Numbered from the stretch's first letter, positions 36,701-42,047 are shown. The stretch is 64,000 nucleotides of DNA from Proteles cristata cristata (GCA_017311185.1 JAESUZ010000968.1:496001-560000); one strand, 5' to 3'. Numbers and translations are program-made. The notes: generated from the letters alone by a model not told the origin.

Positions 36701-39024
36701 TGCCTGCCTCAGGGCCTTTGCATTACTCTATCTACCTGGCACATCCTTTCCCCTTCATTTTCTCTCTCTGGTCTCTCCGCCTTTGCTCAGGAATGCCTCC
36801 CATGAGTAAAGGAGGCTTCACCACATTGGGCCTCCAACGGGCTGCTCTGGCCAACCCCTGCCAGCAGAGGTCTGCTCATGGGGCCGTGCCATGCAACTTC
36901 CTTACCCTCCTGCCCTGGCGGTTGGTCTCTGCCAGGGCCCTGGCTCTGCCAGCTCAAACCTTCCCGGAGCCTGCCCAGGGCCCAGATCGCCTAGTCTGCT
37001 CCCTGGCTATTTTGTGTCTCTTCAAACTTATATACCAATTGGACGGGATGGTCAGCGTCCAGCCCTGCTGGTGGGAGTGTAGGCCCAGCAAGGATCTGTG
37101 CCCAGAGATGTTCATCACAACGTCATCTGCCAAAGTGAAAAATAGGGGTGCCTGGGGGGCTCAGACGGTTAAACATCCGACTTTGGCCCAGTTCATGATC
37201 TCACGGTTCGTGGGTTCGAGCCCCGCGTCAGGCTCTGTGCTGACAGCTCAGAACCCAGAGCCTGCTTTGGATTCTGTATCTCCCTCTCTCTCTGACCCTC
37301 CCCTGCTCCTGTTGTCTCTCTCAAAAATAAATAAAAACATTAAAAAAATCAAATTAAAAAATAAGGGGGTGCCTGGGTGGCTCAGTCACTTGAGCGTCTG
37401 ACTCTTATCTTGGCTCAGGTCATGATTTCATGGTTCGTGGGCTCGAGCCCCATGTTGGGCTTTGTTGACAGCTAGCTCAGAGCCTGGAGCCTCCTTTAGA
37501 TTCTGTATCTCCTTCTCTGACCCTCCCCTACTCACGCTGTCTCTCTCTCTCTCTCACAAATAACTTTAAAAAAAAATTGTGCCATTTCTACAGATTAAAT
37601 GGAATAATTTTTTTAAGTGAAAAATGAGAAACAATTATCCCCAGCTGCAGAGACTGGGATAAGAACATGTTTCCAATCATTTTTTATCTCATTCTTTTTG
37701 ATTTAAAACTTTCCAAAGGCATCCCATTGTTATTACAACAGAAGCGAAATGACTTGGACCCCAAGCTGTCCCCACCCTGGCCCACGCTCTCCCACCAGCA
37801 CACTGTCACTGGCCATGTGCCAGCCACACTCTTTTTTTCCCTCCCTTATACTTGCCATGCTTTCTTCTGCCACTGGGCCTTTGCACGAGCTGTTCCCTCT
37901 GCCTGAAATACCCTCCCCTCATCACCTAGTAAACTGTCACCCTCCGGACCTCAGCTCACATGTCCCCCTTCTTGGGGCTGACCTCCGGGAGCTGGGCAGG
38001 ACCCAGTTCTAGGATTTCATGATCCTCAGCCTCCCCCTGCCAGACCGGCAGCCCTGAGGGCTGGGCCCACATCCGGGTTTGCCCAGAATGAGCGCTCTGA
38101 TGGTTAAGACCGTGTCAACAAAGCAGGTCTTTGATTTATATTTGCTGAATGGACAGCATACTCTACAGCCGTTAAACATGACATTGGAAAAATCCACTTA
38201 AAAAAAAAAAAGCAGACTTTCAAACTGCATGTGCAGCATGACTGCAGACAGGTAAGAAAAGGAGGAGGCCGTAAACCGAGGCACCAGTTGCCTGTAGTGG
38301 GTGAGATTACCAGCAATTTAAACTCTGCAGCAAACTTCCTAAACATTCCACCGTGGCCCCCCTCACTTTCATCTTCACAAGCAGAGAGCTCCTCTACCCA
38401 TCGGAGCCGGTGCCCCCAGCCTCCAGCCTCCAGGCCTCCAGACCCAGCCCTCACACCTGCCCACCGGCAGGAAGACAAGGGGTCAGGCACGGAAAGGTCG
38501 AAGGGCATGGTTCTGGGTGGCAGACGAGAAGGCTGGTGGAAGATGGGGCCGGCTCACCAGGACAATATCCGGCCCCGGAAGAGAATCGGTGGGGGCAGGG
38601 AAGGCCAGCAGAAGCTGAGTGACCTTGGGCGTGGTGCTACTTGGACCTCAGTTTTCTCATCTCCAAGCAGAGCCACCAAGAGTCCCCGCCTCCCCAGTGG
38701 GGGGAGCTCAAGAAGGAACAAGGCATGTAAAGCACACAGGGGTGCCTGGTGCTACTTAATCATGAAAAGGATTGCAGTTGGACAGAAAGAAGGACTTCCG
38801 AGCACGGCTCGCCCCTGGCTGGTCGCTGGGCAGCTCTTCTGGAAGAAGCACTGCCCACCCCCAGGCCCTCACCCACCAGCCCCGCCCTGCGCACCTTCCT
38901 TGGAGCCGGTGGCTGCCGTCGCCGCTGCGGCTGACACGGAGGCCGCCCCGGTGGACGTGCGGCCCACGGGGCTCGAGTGCTTCCCGCCGCGGCCGGGGGG
39001 CTTCAGGCCGCTGGGCTTCTGCAT
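231..39024 (-). CDS. CLIP2: CLIP2 (CLIP-115) coding region, exons 2-12, 3'-incomplete
   Basis: CLIP2 is a cytoplasmic linker protein that tracks growing microtubule plus ends and is enriched in neurons. Eleven minus-strand coding segments join to 857 codons with all phases matching. Seen in the conceptual protein: a short Ser/Ala-rich N-terminus (1-77), CAP-Gly 1 (about 78-147, GKNDG at 120-124), a Ser/Thr-rich linker, CAP-Gly 2 (about 222-290, GKNDG at 260-264), a serine-rich stretch (about 316-332), then continuous Glu/Lys/Leu/Gln coiled coil to residue 857. The family is about 1046 residues in human, so about 190 C-terminal residues lie beyond the left edge. CLIP-170 (CLIP1) is the close paralogue, but the exon sequences match CLIP2 as I remember it and the exon 9 cassette is typical of CLIP2. 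No frameshift or stop is seen. Coding joins: 39024-38895, 23620-23067, 17470-17346, 16292-16079, 15119-14922, 14122-14019, 12396-12336, 6360-6256, 4566-3622, 1590-1533, 307-231. Confidence 0.95.
470..575 (+). repeat. MIR-like fragment
   Basis: TCAGAGCCTTAGTTTCCTTG and GGAAAACTGGGATACTGGTA follow the sense MIR core. Confidence 0.6.
743..934 (-). mobile_element. Felid tRNA-derived SINE (SINEC_Fc type)
   Basis: Reverse-oriented copy: T-rich tail, GA tract, conserved body, and tRNA-like head ending AAGCGCCCC. The CCTAG between the CT tract and the tail marks the younger subfamily also seen at 29527, 41499 and 48376. In the CLIP2 sense it presents a long pyrimidine tract followed by CCTAG. Confidence 0.9.
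950..1166 (-). mobile_element. Felid SINE
   Basis: Reverse-oriented copy with GAGAGTGAGCGAGAG body and head ending CCTCCAGGCGCC. It abuts the copy at 743-934 in the same orientation. Confidence 0.88.
1533..1590 (-). CDS. CLIP2: CLIP2 exon 11 (coiled coil)
   Basis: Acceptor CTTCTTTCAG ends at 1591; donor GTGAGT follows 1533. The 58 bases encode [19 protein letters not shown] (813-831) plus one base of a glycine codon. The peptide closely matches the family ([10 protein letters not shown]). The ATG at the exon start is an internal codon, not an initiator. Confidence 0.93.
1591..3621 (-). other. CLIP2: CLIP2 intron 10
   Basis: No young SINE lies in this 2 kb intron. A short MIR-like segment is present near 2850-2900. 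The rest is GC-rich and unremarkable. The frame of exon 10 remains open from 3621 to about 3253. Confidence 0.8.
3622..4566 (-). CDS. CLIP2: CLIP2 exon 10 (main coiled-coil exon)
   Basis: Acceptor TCTCTCCCGGGTAG ends at 4567; donor GTAGGC follows 3622. The 945 bases encode residues 498-812 in phase 0, from [17 protein letters not shown] to SSQHSN. The whole exon is coiled coil, with one likely break around [12 protein letters not shown]. It includes a three-unit 12-bp in-frame repeat at 4051-4086 (QLEH repeated) where the human protein, as I recall it, reads IKMEHQ. The frame stays open past the donor into intron 10, but the donor and the match to the family put the exon end here. Confidence 0.95.
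4051..4086 (-). repeat. CLIP2: 12-bp coding tandem repeat in CLIP2 exon 10
   Basis: Three imperfect 12-base units (CAGCTGGAGCAC, CAGCTGGAGCAT, CAGCTGGAGCTG on the minus strand) encode [12 protein letters not shown]. The repeat keeps the frame and lies within the rod. Confidence 0.9.
4567..6255 (-). other. CLIP2: CLIP2 intron 9
   Basis: Contains one plus-oriented SINE (5631-5804) and otherwise unique sequence. Skipping of exon 9 would join exon 8 directly to exon 10 and so span this intron. Confidence 0.85.
5631..5804 (+). mobile_element. Felid SINE with flanking duplication
   Basis: Head GGGGCGCCTGGGTGGCTC, tail AATAAATAAATGTT then poly-A. Flanking direct repeats AAGATCCCCTAG and AAAGACCCCCTAG mark the target-site duplication. 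Confidence 0.92.
6256..6360 (-). CDS. CLIP2: CLIP2 exon 9 (35-codon cassette exon)
   Basis: Acceptor GGCGGACCAG ends at 6361; donor GTAACG follows 6256. The exon is 105 bases and phase 0 at both ends, encoding residues 463-497 ([20 protein letters not shown] onward, ending ELADNR). Human CLIP2 has a shorter isoform lacking 35 residues, and this exon has the right size and place to be that cassette. The acceptor lacks a continuous pyrimidine tract in the last 15 bases, which fits optional use. A CT microsatellite lies about 80 bases upstream on the transcript. Inclusion lengthens the coiled coil by exactly five heptads. Confidence 0.93.
6431..6485. repeat. GA/CT microsatellite upstream of exon 9
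   Basis: A pure GA run from 6443 to 6485 with an imperfect flank. In CLIP2 RNA it is a long CU tract ending about 80 bases before the exon 9 acceptor. It is not part of a SINE. Confidence 0.92.
8999..9190 (+). mobile_element. Felid SINE
   Basis: GGGGCGCCTGGGCGGCTCGG head, CT-rich body and AATAAATGAACATTAAAAAG tail. Confidence 0.9.
9515..9920 (+). repeat. Old LTR-like repeat
   Basis: GTGTCCCCCCACGTCTCACA, GGCATCCTTATAAGGGTCAT and GTTTGTGTTGTTTTCAGCCA follow the same order as the copy at 54410. Confidence 0.6.
10941..11064 (+). mobile_element. Short tRNA-type carnivore SINE
   Basis: A tRNA-like head (GGCTCAGTCGGTGGA) running into GCAGAGCTTACTTAAAAATAAA without the CT-rich second half. This shorter, more diverged class recurs at 15600, 31459 and 42048. 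Confidence 0.8.
11074..11292 (+). mobile_element. Felid SINE with flanking duplication
   Basis: Complete copy ending in a long A-tail. AAGAAATGATC precedes it and recurs after the tail, a clean target-site duplication. It inserted directly behind the short SINE at 10941. Confidence 0.93.
12336..12396 (-). CDS. CLIP2: CLIP2 exon 8 (coiled coil)
   Basis: Acceptor CCCCCTGCAG ends at 12397; donor GTAATG follows 12336. The 61 bases complete Arg442 and encode [20 protein letters not shown] (443-462), ending in phase 0. Because the exon ends in phase 0, it can splice either to exon 9 or directly to exon 10 without a frameshift. Confidence 0.93.
12397..14018 (-). other. CLIP2: CLIP2 intron 7
   Basis: Mostly unique GC-rich sequence with one MIR-like piece (13480-13605), a near-palindromic RFX-type motif (13086-13099) and a TATA-like run (13130-13142). 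Long open frames here are compositional. Confidence 0.8.
13480..13605 (+). repeat. MIR-like fragment
   Basis: CTTCAGTGTTTTCATCTGTG and GGGAGCAACACCTGCCTCCT follow the sense MIR core. Confidence 0.65.
14019..14122 (-). CDS. CLIP2: CLIP2 exon 7 (coiled coil)
   Basis: Acceptor GGGCCCAG ends at 14123; donor GTGTGT follows 14019. The 104 bases encode residues 408-441 plus two bases of the next arginine. The peptide [20 protein letters not shown] continues the heptad pattern. The donor is weaker than most in this gene. Confidence 0.93.
14123..14921 (-). other. CLIP2: CLIP2 intron 6
   Basis: Short intron with no repeat that I can name. A moderately AT-rich patch around 14560-14650 looks like worn repeat DNA. 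Confidence 0.75.
14922..15119 (-). CDS. CLIP2: CLIP2 exon 6 (start of coiled coil)
   Basis: Acceptor CTTTCCTGCAG ends at 15120; donor GTAGCT follows 14922. The 198 bases encode residues 342-407 in phase 0. After [11 protein letters not shown] the sequence turns into heptad-type coiled coil rich in Glu, Lys, Gln and Leu ([20 protein letters not shown]). This begins the long rod that dimerises CLIP2. Confidence 0.95.
15600..15698 (-). mobile_element. Short tRNA-type carnivore SINE
   Basis: Reverse copy with the tRNA-like B box (GGGACTTGAACTCATGA) and no CT-rich half. CTTTCATCC and CCTTCATCT flank it. Confidence 0.75.
15737..15966 (+). mobile_element. Felid SINE
   Basis: Complete copy: GGGTGCCTGGGTGGCTCAG head and AAACAAATAAACATT tail with 21 A. 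Confidence 0.92.
16079..16292 (-). CDS. CLIP2: CLIP2 exon 5 (end of CAP-Gly 2, Ser-rich region)
   Basis: Acceptor CTCGCCAG ends at 16293; donor GTGAGG follows 16079. The 214 bases complete Arg270 and encode residues 271-341. [17 protein letters not shown] finishes CAP-Gly 2, then a basic patch (PAKAKKTKR) and a serine-rich tract ([17 protein letters not shown]) follow. Basic and Ser-rich stretches next to CAP-Gly domains in this family strengthen microtubule binding and are phosphorylated. Confidence 0.95.
16293..17345 (-). other. CLIP2: CLIP2 intron 4
   Basis: Contains a good MIR copy (16484-16690). A few worn L2- or MIR-like phrases occur near 17085-17180. No young SINE. Confidence 0.8.
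16484..16690 (-). repeat. MIR element
   Basis: Core motif CCCCATTTCACAGATGAGGA followed by AAGTAACTTGGCTGCAGTCA, the reverse strand of the MIR core. Confidence 0.85.
17346..17470 (-). CDS. CLIP2: CLIP2 exon 4 (CAP-Gly domain 2 core)
   Basis: Acceptor ACCAATAG ends at 17471; donor GTAGGG follows 17346. The 125 bases encode residues 229-269 plus two bases of an arginine codon. They include [20 protein letters not shown], the WCGVELDEP strand and the second GKNDG motif (260-264). This is the centre of the second microtubule-binding CAP-Gly fold. Exon ends in phase 2. Confidence 0.95.
17655..17868 (+). repeat. MIR element
   Basis: Sense MIR: CTGTGTGAGCTTGGGCAAGT, TACCTAACCTCTCTGAG and a 3' end with TCAATAAATGTTATTG. 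Nearly full length. Confidence 0.9.
17870..18110 (+). repeat. L1 3' end fossil
   Basis: Reads GGCTGCCAGGGGCTGGGGG and later GAACTGTACACTTAAGAATG, a pattern common to the 3' ends of old L1 copies. No open frame remains. Confidence 0.65.
18126..18289 (+). mobile_element. Felid SINE with flanking duplication
   Basis: Head GTGCCTGGGTGGCTCAGTC. ATATTACTCTA is present on both sides (18114-18124 and after the tail). Confidence 0.92.
18320..18570. mobile_element. Tigger/MER2-type MITE fossil
   Basis: AATACGGGTTTGAACT matches the inner end of the Tigger-family terminal sequence as I recall it. AATGTATTTTCTTATAACAT, GAGAATACAGTATGTAACAC and GGTAAGGCTTCCAGTC match the body. The right-hand inverted repeat is missing where the SINE at 18576 begins. 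Confidence 0.65.
18576..18796 (+). mobile_element. Felid SINE
   Basis: Head GGGGCGCCTGGCGGCTCAG and a long AAAT tail. It sits inside the end of the Tigger-like element. Confidence 0.92.
19566..19684 (+). mobile_element. Felid SINE, 3'-truncated by another SINE
   Basis: A head and middle that stop at CTCTCTCTCTTTA, exactly where the next copy starts. Its tail was lost or displaced. Confidence 0.8.
19685..19855 (+). mobile_element. Felid SINE, diverged
   Basis: GGGGCACCTGGGTGG head with a deletion of the A-box region (GGTTAAGCG follows at once), and an AATGAATAAACTCAAAAAAA tail. Confidence 0.85.
21183..21278 (+). repeat. Old LTR-like repeat, left part
   Basis: GTGGACTCGTGTCCCCTAAG to TGAATGTGACCTTATTT. 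The same kind of element continues at 21952, after three SINEs. The family looks like the mammalian elements with GTGTCCCCCCA starts; the exact name is uncertain. Confidence 0.55.
21279..21506 (-). mobile_element. Felid SINE (first of three)
   Basis: Tail TTTTAATGTTTATTTTTGAG, head ending CCCACCGAGATGC. It lies next to the left copy of the TGAATGTGA duplication. Confidence 0.88.
21527..21707 (-). mobile_element. Felid SINE (second of three)
   Basis: TTTTTTAATGTTTATTTTTG tail following an ATTTT repeat, head ending CCCAAGCGCC. Confidence 0.88.
21718..21951 (-). mobile_element. Felid SINE (third of three)
   Basis: Tail AAAGTTTATTTATTTTATTT, GA tract of about 28 bases, head ending CAGGCGCCTC immediately before the right TGAATGTGA repeat. 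Confidence 0.9.
21952..22330 (+). repeat. Old LTR-like repeat, right part
   Basis: Resumes with TGAATGTGAGCTTATTT, the duplicate of 21262-21278, and continues through CAGCCTCCAGGACAGAAGAG. Family uncertain. Confidence 0.55.
22800..22930 (-). repeat. MIR element
   Basis: AAATGGAGACACTGAGGCCC, AAGGTTAAGACACTTACCC and CACACAGCAAC are the reverse-strand MIR core. Confidence 0.8.
23067..23620 (-). CDS. CLIP2: CLIP2 exon 3 (CAP-Gly domain 1 and linker)
   Basis: Acceptor CACCCCACAG ends at 23621; donor GTGAGT follows 23067. The 554 bases encode residues 44-228. Residues 44-73 are Pro/Ala-rich. CAP-Gly 1 spans about 78-147, with the conserved hydrophobic and glycine positions ([19 protein letters not shown]) and the GKNDG tubulin/EB tail-binding loop at 120-124. 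The linker after it is rich in Ser and Thr, as in the phospho-regulated linkers of CLIP proteins. The last five residues (GDRVL) begin CAP-Gly 2. The exon is strongly GC-rich, but its reading frame is conserved and unbroken. Confidence 0.95.
23804..24010 (+). mobile_element. Felid SINE
   Basis: GGGGGCACCTGGGTGGCACA head and AAAAATAAATAAATAAACTT tail, about 180 bases 5' (in gene sense) of the exon 3 acceptor. Confidence 0.9.
24485..24690 (-). repeat. MIR-like fragments
   Basis: Two partial cores: CTTGCCCAAAGTCACACGGC (about 24530) and GCCCAAGGTCACTCACGA (about 24648). Possibly one MIR and a second fragment. Confidence 0.55.
25285..25450 (-). repeat. MIR element
   Basis: TATCCCCAATTCACAGATGA and CTGAGGCTCAGAGAGATCAG form the reverse MIR core. 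Confidence 0.85.
25945..26135 (+). mobile_element. Felid SINE, diverged
   Basis: GGGGCACCTGGGTGACTG head with a shortened tRNA region, and an AGAATAAACTTTTAAAAA tail. Confidence 0.85.
26649..26759 (-). mobile_element. Felid SINE fragment
   Basis: Head half only, ending GCCACCCAGGCGCCCT. The GA tract and tail are absent, so it is 3'-truncated. Confidence 0.8.
27990..28080. repeat. L2 3'-end-like fragment
   Basis: CACCTCCTCAGAGAAGCCTT and CCCTGACTGCC are typical of L2 ends. Confidence 0.5.
28917..29125 (+). mobile_element. Felid SINE
   Basis: GGCACCTGGGGGGCTCAGTC head, with a short deletion before GGCTCAGGTCATGATC, and an AAAATAACATTAAAAG tail. Confidence 0.9.
29325..29523 (+). mobile_element. 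Felid SINE
   Basis: GGGGCGTCTGGGTGGCTCAG head. The B-box region is replaced by a short AGATCAGATCTGAGCTGAT stretch. Confidence 0.9.
29527..29748 (+). mobile_element. Young felid SINE subfamily copy
   Basis: Diagnostic GGCTTAGTTGG, TTTCGCTTAGGTCATGATC and CTCCTAGAAATAAATAAAAC. It follows the previous SINE directly. Confidence 0.93.
29938..30155 (-). mobile_element. Felid SINE
   Basis: Reverse copy with T-rich tail, GAGAGAGAGACACACAG body and head ending CCCAGGCGCCCC. Confidence 0.9.
31151..31350 (+). mobile_element. Felid SINE with flanking duplication
   Basis: Full copy with a 20-base pure A-tail. TTAAATAG occurs before the head and again right after the tail. Confidence 0.95.
31459..31567 (+). 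mobile_element. Short tRNA-type carnivore SINE
   Basis: GGGGGCGCCCGGCTGGCTCG head, GTTCAAGCCCC B box, and a GCAGAGATTACTTAAAAATA end. Confidence 0.85.
31653..31850 (-). mobile_element. Felid SINE with flanking duplication
   Basis: Reverse copy whose tRNA head is shortened (ends GGTCAGACGCTCAACC). TCTTTCAGATTCTT lies on both sides (31637-31650 and 31853-31866). Confidence 0.92.
33801..33840. repeat. G-quadruplex-type G runs
   Basis: Four G runs of four to six (GGGGTGGGGGGTGGGGGG pattern) on the plus strand, which is the template strand of CLIP2. The RNA would be C-rich. Confidence 0.85.
34055..34165 (+). repeat. MIR-like fragment
   Basis: CTCAGCTTTCCCTATCTTTA and AAAATGAGAAGATGAGTTAC resemble the sense MIR core. 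Confidence 0.6.
34640..34770. repeat. L2 3'-end fragment
   Basis: CAGGGCCTTTGCAGATGCTA, then TTCCCTCTGCCTGGATGCTC, characteristic of L2 ends. Confidence 0.65.
34984..35019. repeat. G-rich tract
   Basis: Runs of GGGGG separated by single C or A bases on the plus strand, a second quadruplex-type site in intron 2. Confidence 0.8.
35755..35890 (+). repeat. LINE-type 3' end (family uncertain)
   Basis: AAAGACTGGAAGGAAATCTG and GGTGGTGGCTGTGATTACAT resemble a common LINE 3' end. Related sequence may occur near 59750-60120. Confidence 0.5.
35930..36060 (-). repeat. MIR element
   Basis: TTATTCTCCCATTTGGGGCT and AAAGGTTAAGTAACTCTTCC form the reverse MIR core. Confidence 0.75.
36690..36800. repeat. 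L2 3'-end fragment
   Basis: CTCAGGGCCTTTGCATTACT and CTATCTACCTGGCACATCC. Confidence 0.6.
37045..37144 (+). repeat. L1 fossil, left piece
   Basis: CCCTGCTGGTGGGAGTGTAG and CCAGAGATGTTCATCACAAC are L1 ORF2/3' phrases with an internal deletion. It resumes at 37579 after two SINEs. Confidence 0.65.
37145..37349 (+). mobile_element. Felid SINE
   Basis: GGGTGCCTGGGGGGCTCAGA head, AATAAATAAAAACATT tail, inserted in the L1 fossil. Confidence 0.92.
37365..37578 (+). mobile_element. Felid SINE
   Basis: GGGGGTGCCTGGGTGGCTCA head and ACAAATAACTTTAAAA tail, immediately after the previous copy. Confidence 0.9.
37579..37640 (+). repeat. L1 fossil, right piece
   Basis: GGAATAATTTTTTTAAGTGA and AAAATGAGAAACAATTATCC read as a continuation of the L1 remnant. 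Confidence 0.45.
37730..37975. repeat. L2 3'-end fragment
   Basis: CTGGGCCTTTGCACGAGCTG, TTCCCTCTGCCTGAAATACC and GACCTCAGCTCACATGTCCC. Confidence 0.7.
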
Positions 39025-39091
39025 GGTGGGGCCACTTGGCGTGTGGACGGGGGTTCGTGCGGGTCACGTCCTCTCAGTCATCATCATTCAC
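38895..39091 (-). CDS. CLIP2: CLIP2 exon 2 (5' UTR end and start codon)
   Basis: The acceptor TGCCTGCAG ends at 39092 and the exon runs to the donor GTGCGC after 38895. The start ATG is at 39024-39022 in the context CCCACC, a strong initiation site. The 130 coding bases give residues 1-43: a basic, glycine- and serine-containing start ([18 protein letters not shown]) followed by an Ala/Thr/Ser-rich run (about 23-40). The N-terminal tail of CLIP2 is unstructured and precedes CAP-Gly 1. The alanine run appears about three residues longer than the human protein as I recall it. Exon ends in phase 1. Confidence 0.9.
39064..39087 (-). promoter_or_regulatory. Upstream ORF in the CLIP2 5' UTR
   Basis: Three consecutive ATG codons at the beginning of exon 2 open a seven-codon frame (MMMTERT) that stops at 39066-39064. 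There are 39 bases between its stop and the CLIP2 start codon. Short upstream ORFs of this kind commonly lower translation of the main frame by making it depend on reinitiation or leaky scanning. Function is inferred only. Confidence 0.6.
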
Positions 39092-41458
39092 CTGCAGGCA
39101 GACGAGAGGGCTCACATCACGATGTCGCCGCTTGTCAGGGCATGTAGACAGTGACGAGGCAGGATTCCCACACCCCCACCCCGGGGGCAGGGACCACCAC
39201 GCCCCTTTCTCCTGCACTGGGAAACATGAGGCCCTGAGCAGCGGCAGGCCCTGGGCCCAACAGGGCGACGCTGTCGCCTGACGTGTGTCCTGGCCCGCTG
39301 GACTCCGAGGTCGGGCGTGCTCTCTGCTCACTGCCTGGGCCCAGGAGGCAAAAGTCAGGTTTGGCCGGGGAGGGTTTGCAGCAATAGCCGTATCAGCCCC
39401 TGCAGCTTTCCACCAGGACCACGCAGGCCGGCATAGCCACCAACTGAGTGTGGCCCTCACAGAGCACAGGCTGGGACGGACTCTGGCACACACGACCAAT
39501 CAGGGGGTGTGGGGTCACTCTCCAATGGCCCCCAGACCCTCCAGGACCAGCCAACGATTCGTATCCCTCCTGATGCTGGCTGGACAGGGTGAGGCCTAAT
39601 TCAGTCACTGTTCCCCCCTCCAATCACCGGGCAGCCCCCGAGCCCATGCCCACGCTCCCTCCCAGCCCCTACCCACTCCATGCCAGAGGCGGGGTCTCAG
39701 GCACACGATGCCTACACCTGCCCTGGCCCCCTACCTGGACGGACTTACCAGCCCCTCTGCCCGCCCTCCACCACCGCAGCCCCTGCCTTTCCAAGTAAGC
39801 AGGGAAGGAGGCACGCAGGGGCGGTAGTGTTGGACAAAGGTGCCTCCTGACACAGGAAAGCCTCATCTCCAAGGCCATCGGATGCCCGCAAGATGGGGCT
39901 GGCTGGCTGCGGGGGACTGGAGGGAAGCGGACAAGACAGGCCCGCCGTCCCCTGGCCTCCCCACCCCTTCCTGTGCACGTGCCCTCTCCTGCCCCAGGTG
40001 CTCTCCTGCACCAGGGGCCAGGCCCTGTCCTGCCCCAGAGCTGCAGGCCCCCGTCTGCAGAGCACATTGTCCCCTAGGGAGACACAACACGGAGCACTGC
40101 CAGATGGCTCAAGGACTCTGGGCAAAAGCATCACCCCTGGGGACCCTGGGAAAAGGGACATGAGTGTCCCCTGGCTGCTTAGCTCTGATGCGGTAGGAGA
40201 TGCCGCCAGTGCAGCCAGACCCTTACCCTACCCCTGGTCCCAGAATGTCACTCCCTTTCAGAGAACCCTCTCCTCCACTCTTGACCCCTAAGACTTCCAT
40301 AGGCTGTCTCGCCGCACACGCGGGAAGCTGACACATGTCCCAGGCCTGGCCAGAGCCCCCTGTTAGTTAAGGAAAGAACATATGACTTAGAGAGCACCTG
40401 GACCCTGGCTGCTGGTACCTTTAGAAGAGGTTCTTTCCTTTCTCTGGGGCTGCCTGGGTGTGGGGGGACGCCAGGAACAGCAGAGCCACCCCAGTTACCG
40501 CAAGGGGGGAGCCCGCCAGGGAATGACGCCAACACGGAGAAAGCAGAGCCGAGCGGCTGGGTTGGGAGGGCCTGGATCCAGCGGAGCCTGAAGCCGGTCA
40601 CCTGAGCTCTGCACTCACACCAGCCAACAAACCCTCAGGCGCGTGCATCCTTTTCTCCGTTCGCCTAAACCTACTTGAGGGACGTTGTCGCTTGCAACCA
40701 AGAGAAGTTGTGACTGATAAGGAAGCCCCCATGGGGCTCACTCACGGCAGGAGTCTGCCAAGCCTCCTCAGAACGGCTCTCAGGTCAGCAAAGCTGACCT
40801 GGGTCAGCACGGCCGTGGGAAAGCAGGGCTGCCAGCCCTCACGCTCACAGCACAGACAAAGATGCTCCCCCCCAGGCACACGGTGGTGACGCCCACCTAC
40901 ACGCCCAGGTGAGCCAACAGGAGACAACGGCCGCCAGCATCCGCCTGGTCCTGGGGCCGCCAAACCAAACACGCCAGTCCTCCGATGGGAGACTCTGACA
41001 CCCCAGGAGTCCCGGGGCCCAGGAGGCACTGGGTCAGCTAGAGCATGAGGCTCCTCCTCCCTCCCTGAACCTGACCTTCTAAAAAGCGTGCTCCCCTGGA
41101 AAACGGCCTGCAGATGTCACTCTCCGCTAGGCTAGGTTAGGCTGTGTGTACCATGCCCCCCACCGCCCCCAGCAACCCACGGAGCAGCAGGGGCCAGTGA
41201 GCATGCTCTCTATTACCCAGCCCCCCTCCGCCACCCTGTGGGTGTCTAACTGGCCTCAGGTTCTAGCAGTCTAGCAGGGGATCCTCTGACCCAGGAAATC
41301 CTGACACAGGGCCCCGTAGCGAGGCAGCGGAGCCCGCTTGCTGGGATGAAAACAAGATGGAAGGAGCCCCCTCTGCATGCACGCGGGCCCCTTCTGTAAA
41401 ACTCTCCCAGAGAGAATGTTACAAATTATACATCTATTAAGACACTTACATCTGTTTC

Positions 41459-41498
41459 CTTTTTTTTTTTTTTTGTTTACCCATTTGAAGAGAGAGAG
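41459..41498 (-). mobile_element. Older felid SINE, tail piece
   Basis: T-run, ACCCATTTGAAGAGAGAGAG, cut by the young SINE at 41499. The rest is at 41731-41923. Confidence 0.85.
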
Positions 41499-41730
41499 AG
41501 GGCGCCTGGGTGGCTTAGTCGGTTAAGCGTCCGACTTTCGCTTAGGTCATGATCTCGCGGTTCGTGGGTTCGAGGCCGCGTCGGGCTCTGTGCTGACTGC
41601 CAGCTCGGAGCCTGGAGCCTGTTTCAGTCTGTGACTCCCCTCTCTCTGACCCTCCCCTGCTCACGCTGTCTCTCTCTCTCCTAGAAATAAATAAAACATT
41701 TAAAAAATTAAAAAAAAAATAAAAAAAAAA
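41499..41730 (+). mobile_element. Young felid SINE nested in older SINE
   Basis: GGCGCCTGGGTGGCTTAGTC head, TTTCGCTTAGG and CTCCTAGAAATAAATAAAAC diagnostic of the young subfamily. It lies within the GA tract of a reverse SINE. Confidence 0.93.
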
Positions 41731-41923
41731 TGAAAGAGAGAGAGAGAGACAGAGAGAGGGAAAATGAACAGGGGAAGGACAGAAAGAGAGGGGGACAGAG
41801 GATCTGAAGCTGGCTCTGTGCTGACAGCAGAGAGCCCGAAGCAGGGATCAAACTCACGAACCCGGAGATCATGACCTGAGCCCGAAGTTAGATGCTCAAC
41901 TGACTAAGCCAGTCAGGCGTCCC
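41731..41923 (-). mobile_element. Older felid SINE, body and head
   Basis: Continues GAAAGAGAGAGAGAGAGAC and ends in the head GCCAGTCAGGCGTCCCC. Confidence 0.88.
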
Positions 41924-41938
41924 CGACTTAGGTTACAA

Positions 41939-41957
41939 AACAACAACAACAACAACT
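41939..41957. repeat. CAA microsatellite
   Basis: Short AACAAC run. Confidence 0.85.
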
Positions 41958-42047
41958 TATATTCAGAACACATGAAGAACCCCTGTCACACACTCATCAA
42001 AAGACAAAAACCTCGTGGAAAATGAACAAAAGATTTCAACACCCAGA

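Larger units (their letters stand above)
23621..38894 (-). other. CLIP2: CLIP2 intron 2
   Basis: A 15.3 kb intron with about 13 SINE copies, L2 3' ends (27990-28080, 34640-34770, 36690-36800, 37730-37975), MIRs and a LINE end (35755-35890). Two G-rich blocks (33801-33840, 34984-35019) are present. 32050-33600 and 35020-35500 hold no feature that I can name. Confidence 0.85.
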
